This document shows, in pieces, positions 7,441 through 16,335 of a DNA stretch of 64,000 nt. Position 1 is the stretch's first letter. Each line of letters opens with the position of its first letter. The DNA comes from Methanolobus psychrophilus R15 (GTDB lineage Archaea; Halobacteriota; Methanosarcinia; Methanosarcinales; Methanosarcinaceae). The notes under the pieces are model-generated. The model ran no database searches. It was not told the origin of the DNA and saw only the letters and a list, made by a program, of their open reading frames with translations. Made by a program: the position numbers and the translations under genes. Location of the stretch: the NCBI GenBank assembly GCA_000306725.1, contig CP003083.1, forward strand, positions 372,001 to 436,000, given 5' to 3'.

Positions 7441-9261
7441 ATGCCATATACAGCACCTCAAAAGAAAAACCCAACCCTGGCAGTTTTCTCTGTCCTGTTC
7501 GGTCTCGTGTTTTCCATGACCGGGGTTTTGTACGCCTCGGTCGGGAAAGTGACGAGGTTCTCTGACCCGCAGGTCATACTTGTCCTATGCAGTCTTATAG
7601 GACTTGGCCTTGTGCTGATCATGGCAGGTGTCAACATTGCTGCCATGAACAAGAGCATTGGCCGCATCAGGTCATTTATGGCAGGCATCCTCTTTTCAGT
7701 TCTCGGTATCTTCATTTTTGTCACATATTATCCAGAAGGATGGTTCTATCCCATTGTGGCATATGCGATCATCTCCTACTCGCTGGGGATATTCCTGATA
7801 CTGCTCAATATTTTCGTTAACTGTTTCACACTTTCCTATTGTTCTCCTTCATGCACCAGTCCCGTAACAGGGCTATGCAATGAAGATCTTCCAGAAAATA
7901 AGGAAAGCTCGGGTAGCTGGGACAATTCTGTAATGGCCAGGTTTGCAGGAATATTTCTGGCCAACATCCTGCCCAATCAACCTGGTTCCATTCAGGATAA
8001 CGAAGACAATGGAAGTAACAGGCATGTTGGATCAGATCTGCAAAGTAAAACGGATGAAATTGCAGATTCTGATGCGATATCCAGGGTCATTGTGAATCAT
8101 GAGGCAGTCAATGTCGGTTCCGGGGCTGCTGAGGAAAAGCCGGTCGAAGGTGTTCAGGAAGCAGTGCTTCCTGATGAGCCTGCAAGCAGCCAGGCAACTG
8201 CCGTTAAGCCCGCTTCAGAGGAGGAAGAGCCACCTGCAGTTGCAGATTCTCCCTTCAATGAGTTCATCTCCATGAAAAAGACCGGAATCAAGGCAAATGA
8301 CACAATGCGCGAGGCTGCGAGCAAGCTGCTGATGTTCCAGTTTGGCAGGATGATAGAGCATGAAGAGGGCACCAAAATAGGCAGGGACATAGAGGAACTT
8401 CATGATATGCGGGTTGCAGCAATGCGCATGCGCTCCGTGTTCCAGGTGCTTGAGGAATACCTTGACATGAAAGCGCTTGATAAGCACCTGAATAACCTGA
8501 GGTCAACAAGAAGAGCACTCGGTCAGGTACGCGACTTGGACGTATTCCTTGAGAAGATAGACCATTACCTTGAGAACCAGCCTCCGGGAAGCAATATTGA
8601 TCTCAGTAAGCTCACAGACTCCCTGGACATAGAGAAGGCAAAACGCAGAGGCATGATGCTTATATATCTGGACAGTGCCAAATATGGCAAATTCAAAGCC
8701 ATCTTCACAAAGGTGCTTCTCGATAAAAGATCATGGACCATGAAGCCGGTAACAAAAAAGGGAGAACCGATACCCGGTCTCGTGAAGGATGTGCTGCCGG
8801 TATTGCTGTACTCCCGGTTTGCAAGAGTGCGCTCATATGACCATATTGTATCGGCGGAAGCATCGCCGACCCTTGAACAGTATCATCAGCTCCGCATAGA
8901 TGTCAAGATACTGCGTTATACGCTTGAGTTCTTCAGGGAAGTGCTGAGCACGGAGTCAAAAGATCTTATACAGGACCTCAAAAACCTGCAGGATAACCTG
9001 GGGGATATGCATGATGCCGCAGTTGCACTGGAACTCCTTGAGAACTTCGAGAGATATGGCCGCTGGGGAGTGACAGAAGAGGAACATGTACATGCCCTGA
9101 GGACCCCCCTGAAGGAGCTGGGTGTGGAATCTTATATGGAATATCGCAGACAGGAACTTGAAAGGCTGATTGCAGAATTCCCCGCCGCCTGGTCAAAAGT
9201 GATCGATAATGATTTCAGTGTCACTTTGTCCGGGACGATCGCAGGCATGTATTCAAAATGA
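7441..9261 (+). CDS. Membrane-anchored CHAD domain protein
   Basis: 606 residues. The N-terminus (about 1-135) has four predicted membrane helices. Residues about 135-280 are a low-complexity, acidic linker. The C-terminal part (about 290-600) is a CHAD domain: ELHDMRVAAMRMRSVF is the conserved histidine/arginine helix of the family, with a second such helix at YHQLRIDVKILRYTLEFF. CHAD domains are polyphosphate-binding modules and often sit beside polyphosphate genes, as here, where ppk1 and ppx follow. A membrane tether could place polyphosphate or its enzymes at a membrane (inference). ATG with AAGGAG upstream. Confidence 0.88.
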   Translation: MPYTAPQKKNPTLAVFSVLFGLVFSMTGVLYASVGKVTRFSDPQVILVLCSLIGLGLVLIMAGVNIAAMNKSIGRIRSFMAGILFSVLGIFIFVTYYPEGWFYPIVAYAIISYSLGIFLILLNIFVNCFTLSYCSPSCTSPVTGLCNEDLPENKESSGSWDNSVMARFAGIFLANILPNQPGSIQDNEDNGSNRHVGSDLQSKTDEIADSDAISRVIVNHEAVNVGSGAAEEKPVEGVQEAVLPDEPASSQATAVKPASEEEEPPAVADSPFNEFISMKKTGIKANDTMREAASKLLMFQFGRMIEHEEGTKIGRDIEELHDMRVAAMRMRSVFQVLEEYLDMKALDKHLNNLRSTRRALGQVRDLDVFLEKIDHYLENQPPGSNIDLSKLTDSLDIEKAKRRGMMLIYLDSAKYGKFKAIFTKVLLDKRSWTMKPVTKKGEPIPGLVKDVLPVLLYSRFARVRSYDHIVSAEASPTLEQYHQLRIDVKILRYTLEFFREVLSTESKDLIQDLKNLQDNLGDMHDAAVALELLENFERYGRWGVTEEEHVHALRTPLKELGVESYMEYRRQELERLIAEFPAAWSKVIDNDFSVTLSGTIAGMYSK

Positions 9262-9442
9262 TAAACCTCTTCCGCTGCTGGCAAATGAGAAAGATGCAGA
9301 TATGGGAATACCTATGAAATATATTAAGACCGGATTTAGTTCTGTCTGTATAGATTTCTATATATACTTGTATGTGAACTATATATAGGGTTTTCCTTTA
9401 TAATTTCACATCCGATGAAAGAATTTGGGGAAATGATCTGCA

Positions 9443-11518
9443 ATGGCCAAAAGCAAGGATTATATAAATCGGGAAATAAGCTGGCTTTCCTTTAATGAGC
9501 GCGTGCTTCAGGAGGCTATGGACCCTTCGGTGCCGCTTCTTGAGAGACTTAAGTTCCTGGGCATCTTCTCGTCCAATCAGGACGAGTTTTTCAGCGTCAG
9601 GGTGGGCACCCTGCAGAGAATGCTGGATGCGGGCGTTAAATCAAAGGCAATGGTGGGTGGTTCCCCGAAAAAGGTCATGAGGGAAATACACGATACTGTA
9701 ATCCGGCTCAGGGATAAATTCGATACGGTTTTCAGGCAGATAGCCCTGGAGCTTGAAAGTTACAATGTGTTCATTGTCGATGAGACCGAGCTTACCGATG
9801 AACAGCAGGCGTTTCTGAAGGCGGATTTCAATGAAAAAGTAAGGCATCGCCTTGTTCCCATTATGATAAAGGACCTTCCGGAATTCCCATACCTGAGGAA
9901 TCAGGCGATTTATCTTGCAGTTGCAATGTATCGTTACTCTGAGCCACAGCAATTCAACTATGCCCTTATAGAGGTTCCGACGGATGTGCTTCCTCGTTTT
10001 ATTGTCCTTCCGGATTGTGATAGAGGTACATGCATCATAATGCTTGAAGACGTCATCCGTTTCGGTCTGTCCGGAATCTTCTCTACCTTCCAGTATGATT
10101 CAATTAAAGCCTATACTATAAAGCTGACAAGGGATGCAGAGATGGATTTCGCTGACGATGTGACCAAGAGCTTCTTTGAAAAGGTATCAGAAAGCCTCAA
10201 AGCCCGGGAGAAAGGGGAACCTGTGCGTTTTGTCCATGACCGGGAAATGCCCGAGGATCTGCTTGATTTCATTCTGGATAAACTTCACCTGGTAGGTTTT
10301 GAAAATATAGTTCCCGGCGGCAGATACCACAACGCACGTGACTTCATGAATTTCCCTGCTGTTGGTCCTGAAACACTGAGAACACAAAAAGACACTCCTC
10401 TTCCCCACAGGGATCTCATCAGGCACAAAAGCATGTTAAATGCCATTAAGGAAAAGGATATCCTCCTGCATTATCCCTACCAGTCTTTTGGTTATCATAT
10501 CGACTTACTTCGTGAAGCAGCAATAGATCCCAACGTGATAAGCATTAAGACAACTCTTTACAGGGTGGCAAAATCCTCAAACGTTGGCAATGCGCTGATC
10601 AATGCCGTGAAGAACGGAAAGGAGGTCACAGTGGTCATCGAGCTCCAGGCTCGCTTTGACGAGGAGCTCAACATGTACTGGACACGGAAGCTTGAAGAGG
10701 CGGGAGCAAGGATAATTGACGGCGTGCCCAGCCTCAAAGTACATTCCAAGCTTTGCCACATCACAAGAAAGGAAGGCGATGAGCTGGTGCACTATTCATG
10801 CATTGGCACCGGTAATTTCAACGAGGCTTCGGCAAGAACATACTGTGATCATACACTGATGACCGCTAATGAGGACCTGACCAGCGAAGTGGAACATCTT
10901 TTCGACTTTTTCAAGTGCAACTACAAGAGGTTCCTCTATAAGCACCTGCTGGTTTCACCCATGCATATGCGCAGGAAACTGCTGGCCATGATCAATAACG
11001 AACGAAAGAATGCCATGGCAGGAAAGCCGGCTTACATATATGCAAAAATGAACAGCCTTGTTGACGTCCAGATGATTGGGAAACTCTATGATGCCAGCAA
11101 AGAAGGTGTAAAAATAAAGTTGATCATCCGGGGAATATGCTCTCTTGTACCAAGCGTGGAAGGATTGAGCGAGAACATTGAGGTAATAAGCATAGTGGAC
11201 AAATACCTTGAGCACTCACGGATATTTATCTTCTGTAACGGAGGAGAAGAGAAGTACTACCTGTCCTCTGCAGACTGGATGGCGCGAAACCTTGACAGGC
11301 GGATAGAAGTCGCAGCACCCATATACGATCGTGAGCTGCAGCAGGAACTCAGGGATTATATGGAAATACAGTTCAGGGATAACACAAAGGCAAGAATCAT
11401 CAATGAGTCGCAGGATAATAAGTACAGGAAGGGAGATGAAAATGAGCTTCACCGTGCCCAGGTGGATATCTACCGGTACCTTGAAGGGAAACTCCGGGGT
11501 GCAGAGGGAAGCAGATGA
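9443..11518 (+). CDS. ppk1: Polyphosphate kinase 1
   Basis: 691 residues, full length for PPK1, which polymerises the gamma phosphate of ATP into polyphosphate. N-terminal domain begins YINREISWLSFNERVLQEA, the family signature. The catalytic histidines are visible: H434 in KVHSKLCHI, equivalent to the autophosphorylated H435 of E. coli, and H591 in LEHSRIFIF, equivalent to H592. The C-terminal phospholipase-D-like domains are complete. The stop overlaps the start of ppx by 4 bases (ATGA), so synthesis and degradation enzymes are translationally coupled. The 180-base leader has TATA-like runs near 9365-9390. Confidence 0.97.
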   Translation: MAKSKDYINREISWLSFNERVLQEAMDPSVPLLERLKFLGIFSSNQDEFFSVRVGTLQRMLDAGVKSKAMVGGSPKKVMREIHDTVIRLRDKFDTVFRQIALELESYNVFIVDETELTDEQQAFLKADFNEKVRHRLVPIMIKDLPEFPYLRNQAIYLAVAMYRYSEPQQFNYALIEVPTDVLPRFIVLPDCDRGTCIIMLEDVIRFGLSGIFSTFQYDSIKAYTIKLTRDAEMDFADDVTKSFFEKVSESLKAREKGEPVRFVHDREMPEDLLDFILDKLHLVGFENIVPGGRYHNARDFMNFPAVGPETLRTQKDTPLPHRDLIRHKSMLNAIKEKDILLHYPYQSFGYHIDLLREAAIDPNVISIKTTLYRVAKSSNVGNALINAVKNGKEVTVVIELQARFDEELNMYWTRKLEEAGARIIDGVPSLKVHSKLCHITRKEGDELVHYSCIGTGNFNEASARTYCDHTLMTANEDLTSEVEHLFDFFKCNYKRFLYKHLLVSPMHMRRKLLAMINNERKNAMAGKPAYIYAKMNSLVDVQMIGKLYDASKEGVKIKLIIRGICSLVPSVEGLSENIEVISIVDKYLEHSRIFIFCNGGEEKYYLSSADWMARNLDRRIEVAAPIYDRELQQELRDYMEIQFRDNTKARIINESQDNKYRKGDENELHRAQVDIYRYLEGKLRGAEGSR

Positions 11519-12411
11519 GGTTTGCAGCTATTGATGTTGGTTCCAACGCTGTCCGTCTTCTTCTCTCAAGAGTGGATATCACAGGTGTCAGCCCGGTGTT
11601 TGAAAGTATCTCCATGATGCGTATGCCCATACGCCTGGGGGACGATGCTTTTGTCCATGGCCATATCTCAGAGGAAAAGGTCGGCCAGCTTGTAAAAACG
11701 ATGATAGCATTCCGGTACCTTCTGGATGCCTATGAACCCATAGATTTCATGGCATGTGCAACCTCGGCGCTGAGGGAGGCTCAGAACACTGATGATATTA
11801 TACGCAGGATTAAGGATGAGACCGGGATGGAACTTGACGTCATCAGCGGAAGGAAGGAAGCCAGGATCATATACTCAAACCATATCGAGAAAATAATTGC
11901 CAACGATACTTCCTCCACATACCTTCACATCGATGTTGGCGGAGGGAGCACTGAACTTATTCTCTTTGACAGGAGCAAGGTACTTGCGTACAGGTCGTTC
12001 AACATTGGTGCCATCCGCATGATCGAGGGCCTTGTTTCAAAAGAAGAGTGGAACAATATGAAAAAATGGGTCAAATCCGTTACCGGAGAATACAGTCCTG
12101 GCTCTTCTGTAGGGAGCGGCGGCAATATAGGCAAGTTATTCTCTCTTGCAAATACTAAGGAAGGAACGCCTCTTTCATACGATGACCTTAAAAAGGTCTA
12201 TGACCACCTGAAGGCTCATACTCTTGAAGAGAGGGTTGTGAAGCTCGGGCTTAAACCTGACAGGGCGGATGTCATAATACCTGCTTCAAAAATCTATCTC
12301 TCTGTCATGAGGTGGGGTAATGTGGGAAAAATAAATGTCCCTCAGCTGGGCCTTGCTGATGGGATCATCCATGTATTGTATGAGAGACACAAGGACCGCT
12401 ACGTAGAATGA
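11515..12411 (+). CDS. ppx: Exopolyphosphatase Ppx/GppA, ASKHA domain only
   Basis: 298 residues covering only the two actin-like lobes of the Ppx/GppA family. Visible are the phosphate-1 motif AIDVGSNAVRLLLS, the catalytic ISGRKEARIIY segment with its glutamate, and the phosphate-2 motif HIDVGGGSTEL. The C-terminal HD-like domain found in E. coli PPX (about 500 residues) is missing; a similar HD domain occurs in the CYTH-HD protein at 4084-5346. It removes terminal phosphate from polyphosphate, or from pppGpp in relatives; the ppk1 operon favours polyphosphate. Overlaps ppk1 by 4 bases. Confidence 0.93.
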   Translation: MRFAAIDVGSNAVRLLLSRVDITGVSPVFESISMMRMPIRLGDDAFVHGHISEEKVGQLVKTMIAFRYLLDAYEPIDFMACATSALREAQNTDDIIRRIKDETGMELDVISGRKEARIIYSNHIEKIIANDTSSTYLHIDVGGGSTELILFDRSKVLAYRSFNIGAIRMIEGLVSKEEWNNMKKWVKSVTGEYSPGSSVGSGGNIGKLFSLANTKEGTPLSYDDLKKVYDHLKAHTLEERVVKLGLKPDRADVIIPASKIYLSVMRWGNVGKINVPQLGLADGIIHVLYERHKDRYVE

Positions 12412-12448
12412 ATTTTTGTTCTTTACACTGTAAAAATAAAAAATACAC

Positions 12449-12466
12449 GCGCCCGAAAGGGCACGC
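12449..12466 (-). terminator. Hairpin terminator of the surface-protein gene
   Basis: GCGCCC-GAAA-GGGCACGC, a six-pair stem with one bulged base and a GAAA tetraloop. Read on the minus strand it is followed by the T-rich run tgtattttttattttta. It sits between the convergent ppx and CARDB-like genes. Confidence 0.65.
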
Positions 12467-12504
12467 AAAAAACGGAGGATAATCTGCAAAAGCTGACAGC
12501 GTGG

Positions 12505-14529
12505 TCAGCGGGATATCAGGACGTACACAGCCATGAAAACTCCCAGGGCAATGAGAATAACAATCGCATACAGGTGGTTCTCCACAGCATCTATTGCCAC
12601 ACCTTCGACCGTCCCGAAAGCCGCTGAGACTCCCTCTATGGTACCTCCAAGCAACCTGTGGATAATCTCCTGCACCTTCAGCACGGACGCTGAAAAGGGA
12701 TCCGGAAGCCAGTCCATCATGGAGGAGTTGACTGCCTCCTGCTGCACCTCAGTGGAATAACCACTTTCCAGTTCATACACATCTTCAGTCGAATACAGAG
12801 GCTCATAGAATGTGTCAGCATCTACTGCAACCGGACTTTCCGGGGTTTCATCGGTCACAACCCCCCAGCCGCCATTGAGGGGATCCCAACGCTGCTTCAC
12901 TTCCACTCCTGCAACAAAGAGGGAAGACTGCGCTTCTCCCCGGTGTCCATCGATAGCCTTGAAAGCTGCCCTGGCAGCAGGCAGGTCAGGAGCAATGGCC
13001 GGTTCGATGCTGTAACCCAGCTCCAGCGATGTCCCTGGGGACAGGAGCACACCGGAAACTGTCAGCATCTGAGAGCCGTTCACCTGCGAGAAGTCCATGT
13101 CCCATTCGCTCAGAGGCAAATCACTTCCGGCCAGGCTTTCCTCTGCACTGCCGGTTACATAATTAGCACTTTCCGGTATCACGTCGCTCAGGTTAACCCA
13201 GGCAGCACGGTCGCCGCTGTTCCTGATTTGGAGGTCCACCCTGTAACCGCTATCCGATGGAGACAGCTTCTTTTCCATTATCACATGCGCCCCATGCACC
13301 GTAATGCTGCCGGTCCCGGAAGTCCAGGTGAATTCCTTCCCGAAGAAATCAGCCTTTGCCGTCACCGGACCGAACGAATATAGGCCCTGTCTCAGGGGCA
13401 CCAGTTTCCGGGCAATGTAGTACTGGCCGTCGGGAGTAACATAACTGTAGTCCCCGTGCTCGAAGGTTTCCACGGTTATAAGCTCTTCAGGGATGTCTGC
13501 AAACGTAACGTTAGCATTATCCACCGAATAAAAACCGAGATTGTAGATGTTGGTCCTGAGGAAGGAATACTCCCATGCATCCCATATCTCATAATAGACA
13601 TTGCGATTGCCTTCAGTACTGCCCCCGTTCTGGCGGACCGACCATGTGGTCATGTTGATCTCATCGCCGACCACCTCCATGATGACTTTAAGCTCAGGGT
13701 CCGTGCAGCGGAAAAACGTGGCTGCGCTTGTATCATAGTACCCTTTTCTGATATCGGTGCCGCCGGCAGTGGCATTTATGTAATAGTTCAGTTCATAGGG
13801 AGAGGTCCTGCCATCCCATTGCGGCGCTATCACCGTGAAATTGATGCTCTGCTGTTCCCCTTTCTCAAGGCAGCCCAGGTTCCTGACAATGATGTTGTCC
13901 CGATACTCAAAATCGCCATTCCCTTTAAGCTTGAACTCTCCAAGGTTCACCTTAAGGACCGCATTCTCAACCCAGGCATCCCCTGTGTTCTTTACCGTAA
14001 CCTCGACCTTCTTTTCCTGTCCGGGTGCATACTGTTCCGTTGAAACATCGACGCCTTTGACCTTCTCGGAACTCGCCGCAAAACTTATCTCAAGTTCAGG
14101 CCGCCCTCTGGAGTATACCTGCAACTGTGCAGAAGGAGTATTATAGCTGTCAACACTGATGCCTGTCAGCTCCACCTTTATCTCATTGTCCCAGTGGAAC
14201 CACTTGTCACTGTCCTGTAATTCCAGAAACAGGAACTCCTTGCGGACAGCACCCTGCTTTTCAGCCGAGATCAGGGCAGACTTTGTCTTCGGGTCAAAAT
14301 CATCCGCCCTGAAGGTGTATTTCACCCCTTCGACCTCCATTTGCCCTGTCCTGCCCCACTGCAGGCTAAGAGAGCCTTCACTTACCCATTCGGTACATGT
14401 ATCAAGCTCATCGCAGGGACAGAACGTACCTGCAGACACTGCAGGCACCAGCAATAATAACAATAATAACAAAAAGGCAAGACCTGCGACGCAGCGTAAA
14501 CTAAAATTGACACAAAACGTTTTTTTCAT
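12505..14529 (-). CDS. Secreted/membrane-anchored CARDB-like surface protein
   Basis: 674 residues from the ATG at 14529, which has GGAG 9 bases upstream; an in-frame GTG five codons earlier is less likely. A signal peptide (residues about 10-35) is followed by a cysteine-containing segment (FCPCDELDTC). Several beta-sandwich repeats follow; the one with YAPGQEKKVEVTVKNTGDAW is a CARDB-type adhesion module, and similar 'NTGD/NSGD' repeats recur. One transmembrane helix lies near the C-terminus (about 650-670). Probably a cell-envelope protein with the beta domains outside. Function unknown. The small membrane gene at 14548-14727 lies just upstream on the same strand. Confidence 0.7.
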   Translation of the reverse strand: MKKTFCVNFSLRCVAGLAFLLLLLLLLVPAVSAGTFCPCDELDTCTEWVSEGSLSLQWGRTGQMEVEGVKYTFRADDFDPKTKSALISAEKQGAVRKEFLFLELQDSDKWFHWDNEIKVELTGISVDSYNTPSAQLQVYSRGRPELEISFAASSEKVKGVDVSTEQYAPGQEKKVEVTVKNTGDAWVENAVLKVNLGEFKLKGNGDFEYRDNIIVRNLGCLEKGEQQSINFTVIAPQWDGRTSPYELNYYINATAGGTDIRKGYYDTSAATFFRCTDPELKVIMEVVGDEINMTTWSVRQNGGSTEGNRNVYYEIWDAWEYSFLRTNIYNLGFYSVDNANVTFADIPEELITVETFEHGDYSYVTPDGQYYIARKLVPLRQGLYSFGPVTAKADFFGKEFTWTSGTGSITVHGAHVIMEKKLSPSDSGYRVDLQIRNSGDRAAWVNLSDVIPESANYVTGSAEESLAGSDLPLSEWDMDFSQVNGSQMLTVSGVLLSPGTSLELGYSIEPAIAPDLPAARAAFKAIDGHRGEAQSSLFVAGVEVKQRWDPLNGGWGVVTDETPESPVAVDADTFYEPLYSTEDVYELESGYSTEVQQEAVNSSMMDWLPDPFSASVLKVQEIIHRLLGGTIEGVSAAFGTVEGVAIDAVENHLYAIVILIALGVFMAVYVLISR

Positions 14530-14547
14530 CCAATTCCACTCCACATA

Positions 14548-14727
14548 TCATGATCTTTTTGAAACGCGCCTGAAAACAACATACATTAACAGGACATAAG
14601 CCAGCAAAGCAGCAAAAACAAAAGGAACAGCCATATTGAAGAAAGAAGATGCAGTGTACCAGCAGGTAGAATAGAATGTGTAAAGGGACAATATTGACGC
14701 CGCCAGCAGACTCAGCAATCTTTTCAT
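14548..14727 (-). CDS. Small two-helix membrane protein
   Basis: 59-residue open frame starting ATG with AGGA a few bases before it. The protein is MKRLLSLLAASIL..., with two hydrophobic stretches (about 4-19 and 32-52) and a basic C-terminus RRVSKRS. It ends 18 bases before the start of the surface-protein gene on the same strand, so the two may be cotranscribed. No family recognised. An overlapping longer frame on the same strand is out of phase and has no membrane-protein pattern. Confidence 0.55.
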   Translation of the reverse strand: MKRLLSLLAASILSLYTFYSTCWYTASSFFNMAVPFVFAALLAYVLLMYVVFRRVSKRS

Positions 14728-14828
14728 GGTTCCTAGTTAGGATTGTGCTCTTATATCCCTTGCACAAACGAAATAAATAGCAAAAAAGGATTTTATTAGG
14801 CACCTGCCAGATATATATGCCTATATAG

Positions 14829-15263
14829 TTATCCCCGCCGGAAAACCTCATACCCGAAAACGGAGAGAGCTATGATTATGGAGGTCATTGACAGCATGAA
14901 CACCATATTTGAAAACGCCTCTTTCAGCACTATCCATGACATGCCGCCCAGGACATGCGTAATGCTCATCAGCAGGATAATGAGAACACCTATCGGATAT
15001 ATCTCCTCTCCCGTAAGGAGCTTCAGGACAGTATAACCCATAACATAATAGAAAACCACAGTAAATGCCAGATATGGCAGTACTATATCGTTCCTGACAG
15101 CAAAGACCAGGGTGGGGCTGAACTCATAAGCAAGGATGTTCTCGATACTGCCTGCAAAATAGAAAGTAAGTGCGTAATCAATGACAACTGATATTGAAAG
15201 GAAGAGGGGGATCACCCTATAATTGCGATAGATCGATCGAATATTCTGTGATATTTGATGCAT
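14829..15263 (-). CDS. Four-helix membrane protein, function unknown
   Basis: 144 residues, mostly hydrophobic, with about four membrane segments (near 17-38, 55-80, 87-108 and 115-138). It resembles the small archaeal DUF5658-like membrane proteins, but this match is from general appearance only. Its ATG lies 47 bases inside the end of the AbrB-PhoU gene in a different frame, so the two genes are likely translated from one message. Any link to phosphate control is inference from position. Confidence 0.65.
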   Translation of the reverse strand: MHQISQNIRSIYRNYRVIPLFLSISVVIDYALTFYFAGSIENILAYEFSPTLVFAVRNDIVLPYLAFTVVFYYVMGYTVLKLLTGEEIYPIGVLIILLMSITHVLGGMSWIVLKEAFSNMVFMLSMTSIIIALSVFGYEVFRRG

Positions 15264-16179
15264 AGTCCCTTATCCTGCCAAAACTGTCAATGATCATATT
15301 TATTGATGAATCATCTGCCGACTGGGCGACAATAACAAGCCTGCCGTTGATTTCCTCTCCCCTTTCAAGCAATTGGTTGGCAAGCAGATTATCAGATCTG
15401 CGTAAAGACTCAAGAGAATCCATAAACAGATTCTGCAGATCCATGCATATCTCTTTCAACTGGTTCAATACATCCGGCATGATCTCAGTATGCTCGTAAT
15501 GCAGGACTATTTTAGATATATGGTCTCCTATTCGCTCGATATCGTTGCCTGCAAGGCGGTAATAAAAAGCCTCTATAAGACTGAGACTGTCATTCTTTGA
15601 GAATTTCCTCAGGCTCAGCCTGCTCACAAACTGCTTTGATACCAGAATGAACAAACGGTCTATATCATCATCCCTCTTAATTATATCTTTACAGACAGAA
15701 CGGTCGTTGTTCTCAAATGCATCGTACAGCTCCTCAAACATGAGGTAAATTATCGATGACATGCGCTTGATGCCTTTCTCGATCGTGAACTCATCGATGT
15801 CCAGGTAGTTCTGGATCACAAGCAACTTGTCGCTGCTTTCGGAAAGTTCAAGGCCAACGAGACGATTACATAAATTATTGATCTCATTCCCGAACTCCCC
15901 TGATAAATGCTCTCCGTGTACCTCTATAGACTTATAGTCGCCTACTATGTAAAGCCCGATGATGTCTCTTTTCAGGTGTTCCAGGTTCTTGTTAGCTTTT
16001 ATTTTCCGGGTATCCCTGCCTTTTTCCAGACGAGGGGGGCTTATTATAAGCGAGCCGTCGTCGTTGTAGATAATTGATAACGGAGATCCCGACTTCAGTT
16101 TTTCTTTAGAGGCCCATTTTTTGGGAAGCGTGACAATGTATGTTGATTTTCCTGTGATCTGCACTTTTCTTGTATCCAT
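15217..16179 (-). CDS. phoU: AbrB/SpoVT - PhoU fusion regulator
   Basis: 320 residues. Residues 1 to about 50 (RKVQITGKSTYIVTLPKKWASK) form a SpoVT-AbrB swapped-hairpin DNA-binding domain; residues about 110-315 contain the helical PhoU repeats, with acidic metal-binding helices such as YYRLAGNDIERIGDHISKIV. PhoU proteins keep the Pst transporter and phosphate genes in check; the archaeal fusion can bind DNA itself. It is the obvious candidate to regulate pst and polyphosphate genes in this window. The upstream region 16180-16280 carries two TATAGATG-type repeats next to TATA-like runs, possibly its own operator. Confidence 0.9.
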   Translation of the reverse strand: MDTRKVQITGKSTYIVTLPKKWASKEKLKSGSPLSIIYNDDGSLIISPPRLEKGRDTRKIKANKNLEHLKRDIIGLYIVGDYKSIEVHGEHLSGEFGNEINNLCNRLVGLELSESSDKLLVIQNYLDIDEFTIEKGIKRMSSIIYLMFEELYDAFENNDRSVCKDIIKRDDDIDRLFILVSKQFVSRLSLRKFSKNDSLSLIEAFYYRLAGNDIERIGDHISKIVLHYEHTEIMPDVLNQLKEICMDLQNLFMDSLESLRRSDNLLANQLLERGEEINGRLVIVAQSADDSSINMIIDSFGRIRDYASNITEYSIDLSQL

Positions 16180-16335
16180 TTCGAACCACTGACTGCTCCT
16201 GTCACATTATGAACAGTCATCAACAATATAGATGTATCCTACATAAATATATAGATGATACATAGTATATATATGTAAAATGTCATTCCGTTAAAAAAGA
16301 ACAAGCCAGAATAAGATGAAAGCCAGAATATGGTA

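Noticed and set aside
13456-14043. 195-residue plus-strand frame
   Set aside because: Shadow of the CARDB-like surface protein on the other strand.
14501-14851. 116-residue minus-strand frame
   Set aside because: Out of phase with the better-supported 59-residue membrane protein, with no ribosome site and a cysteine/phenylalanine-rich tail.
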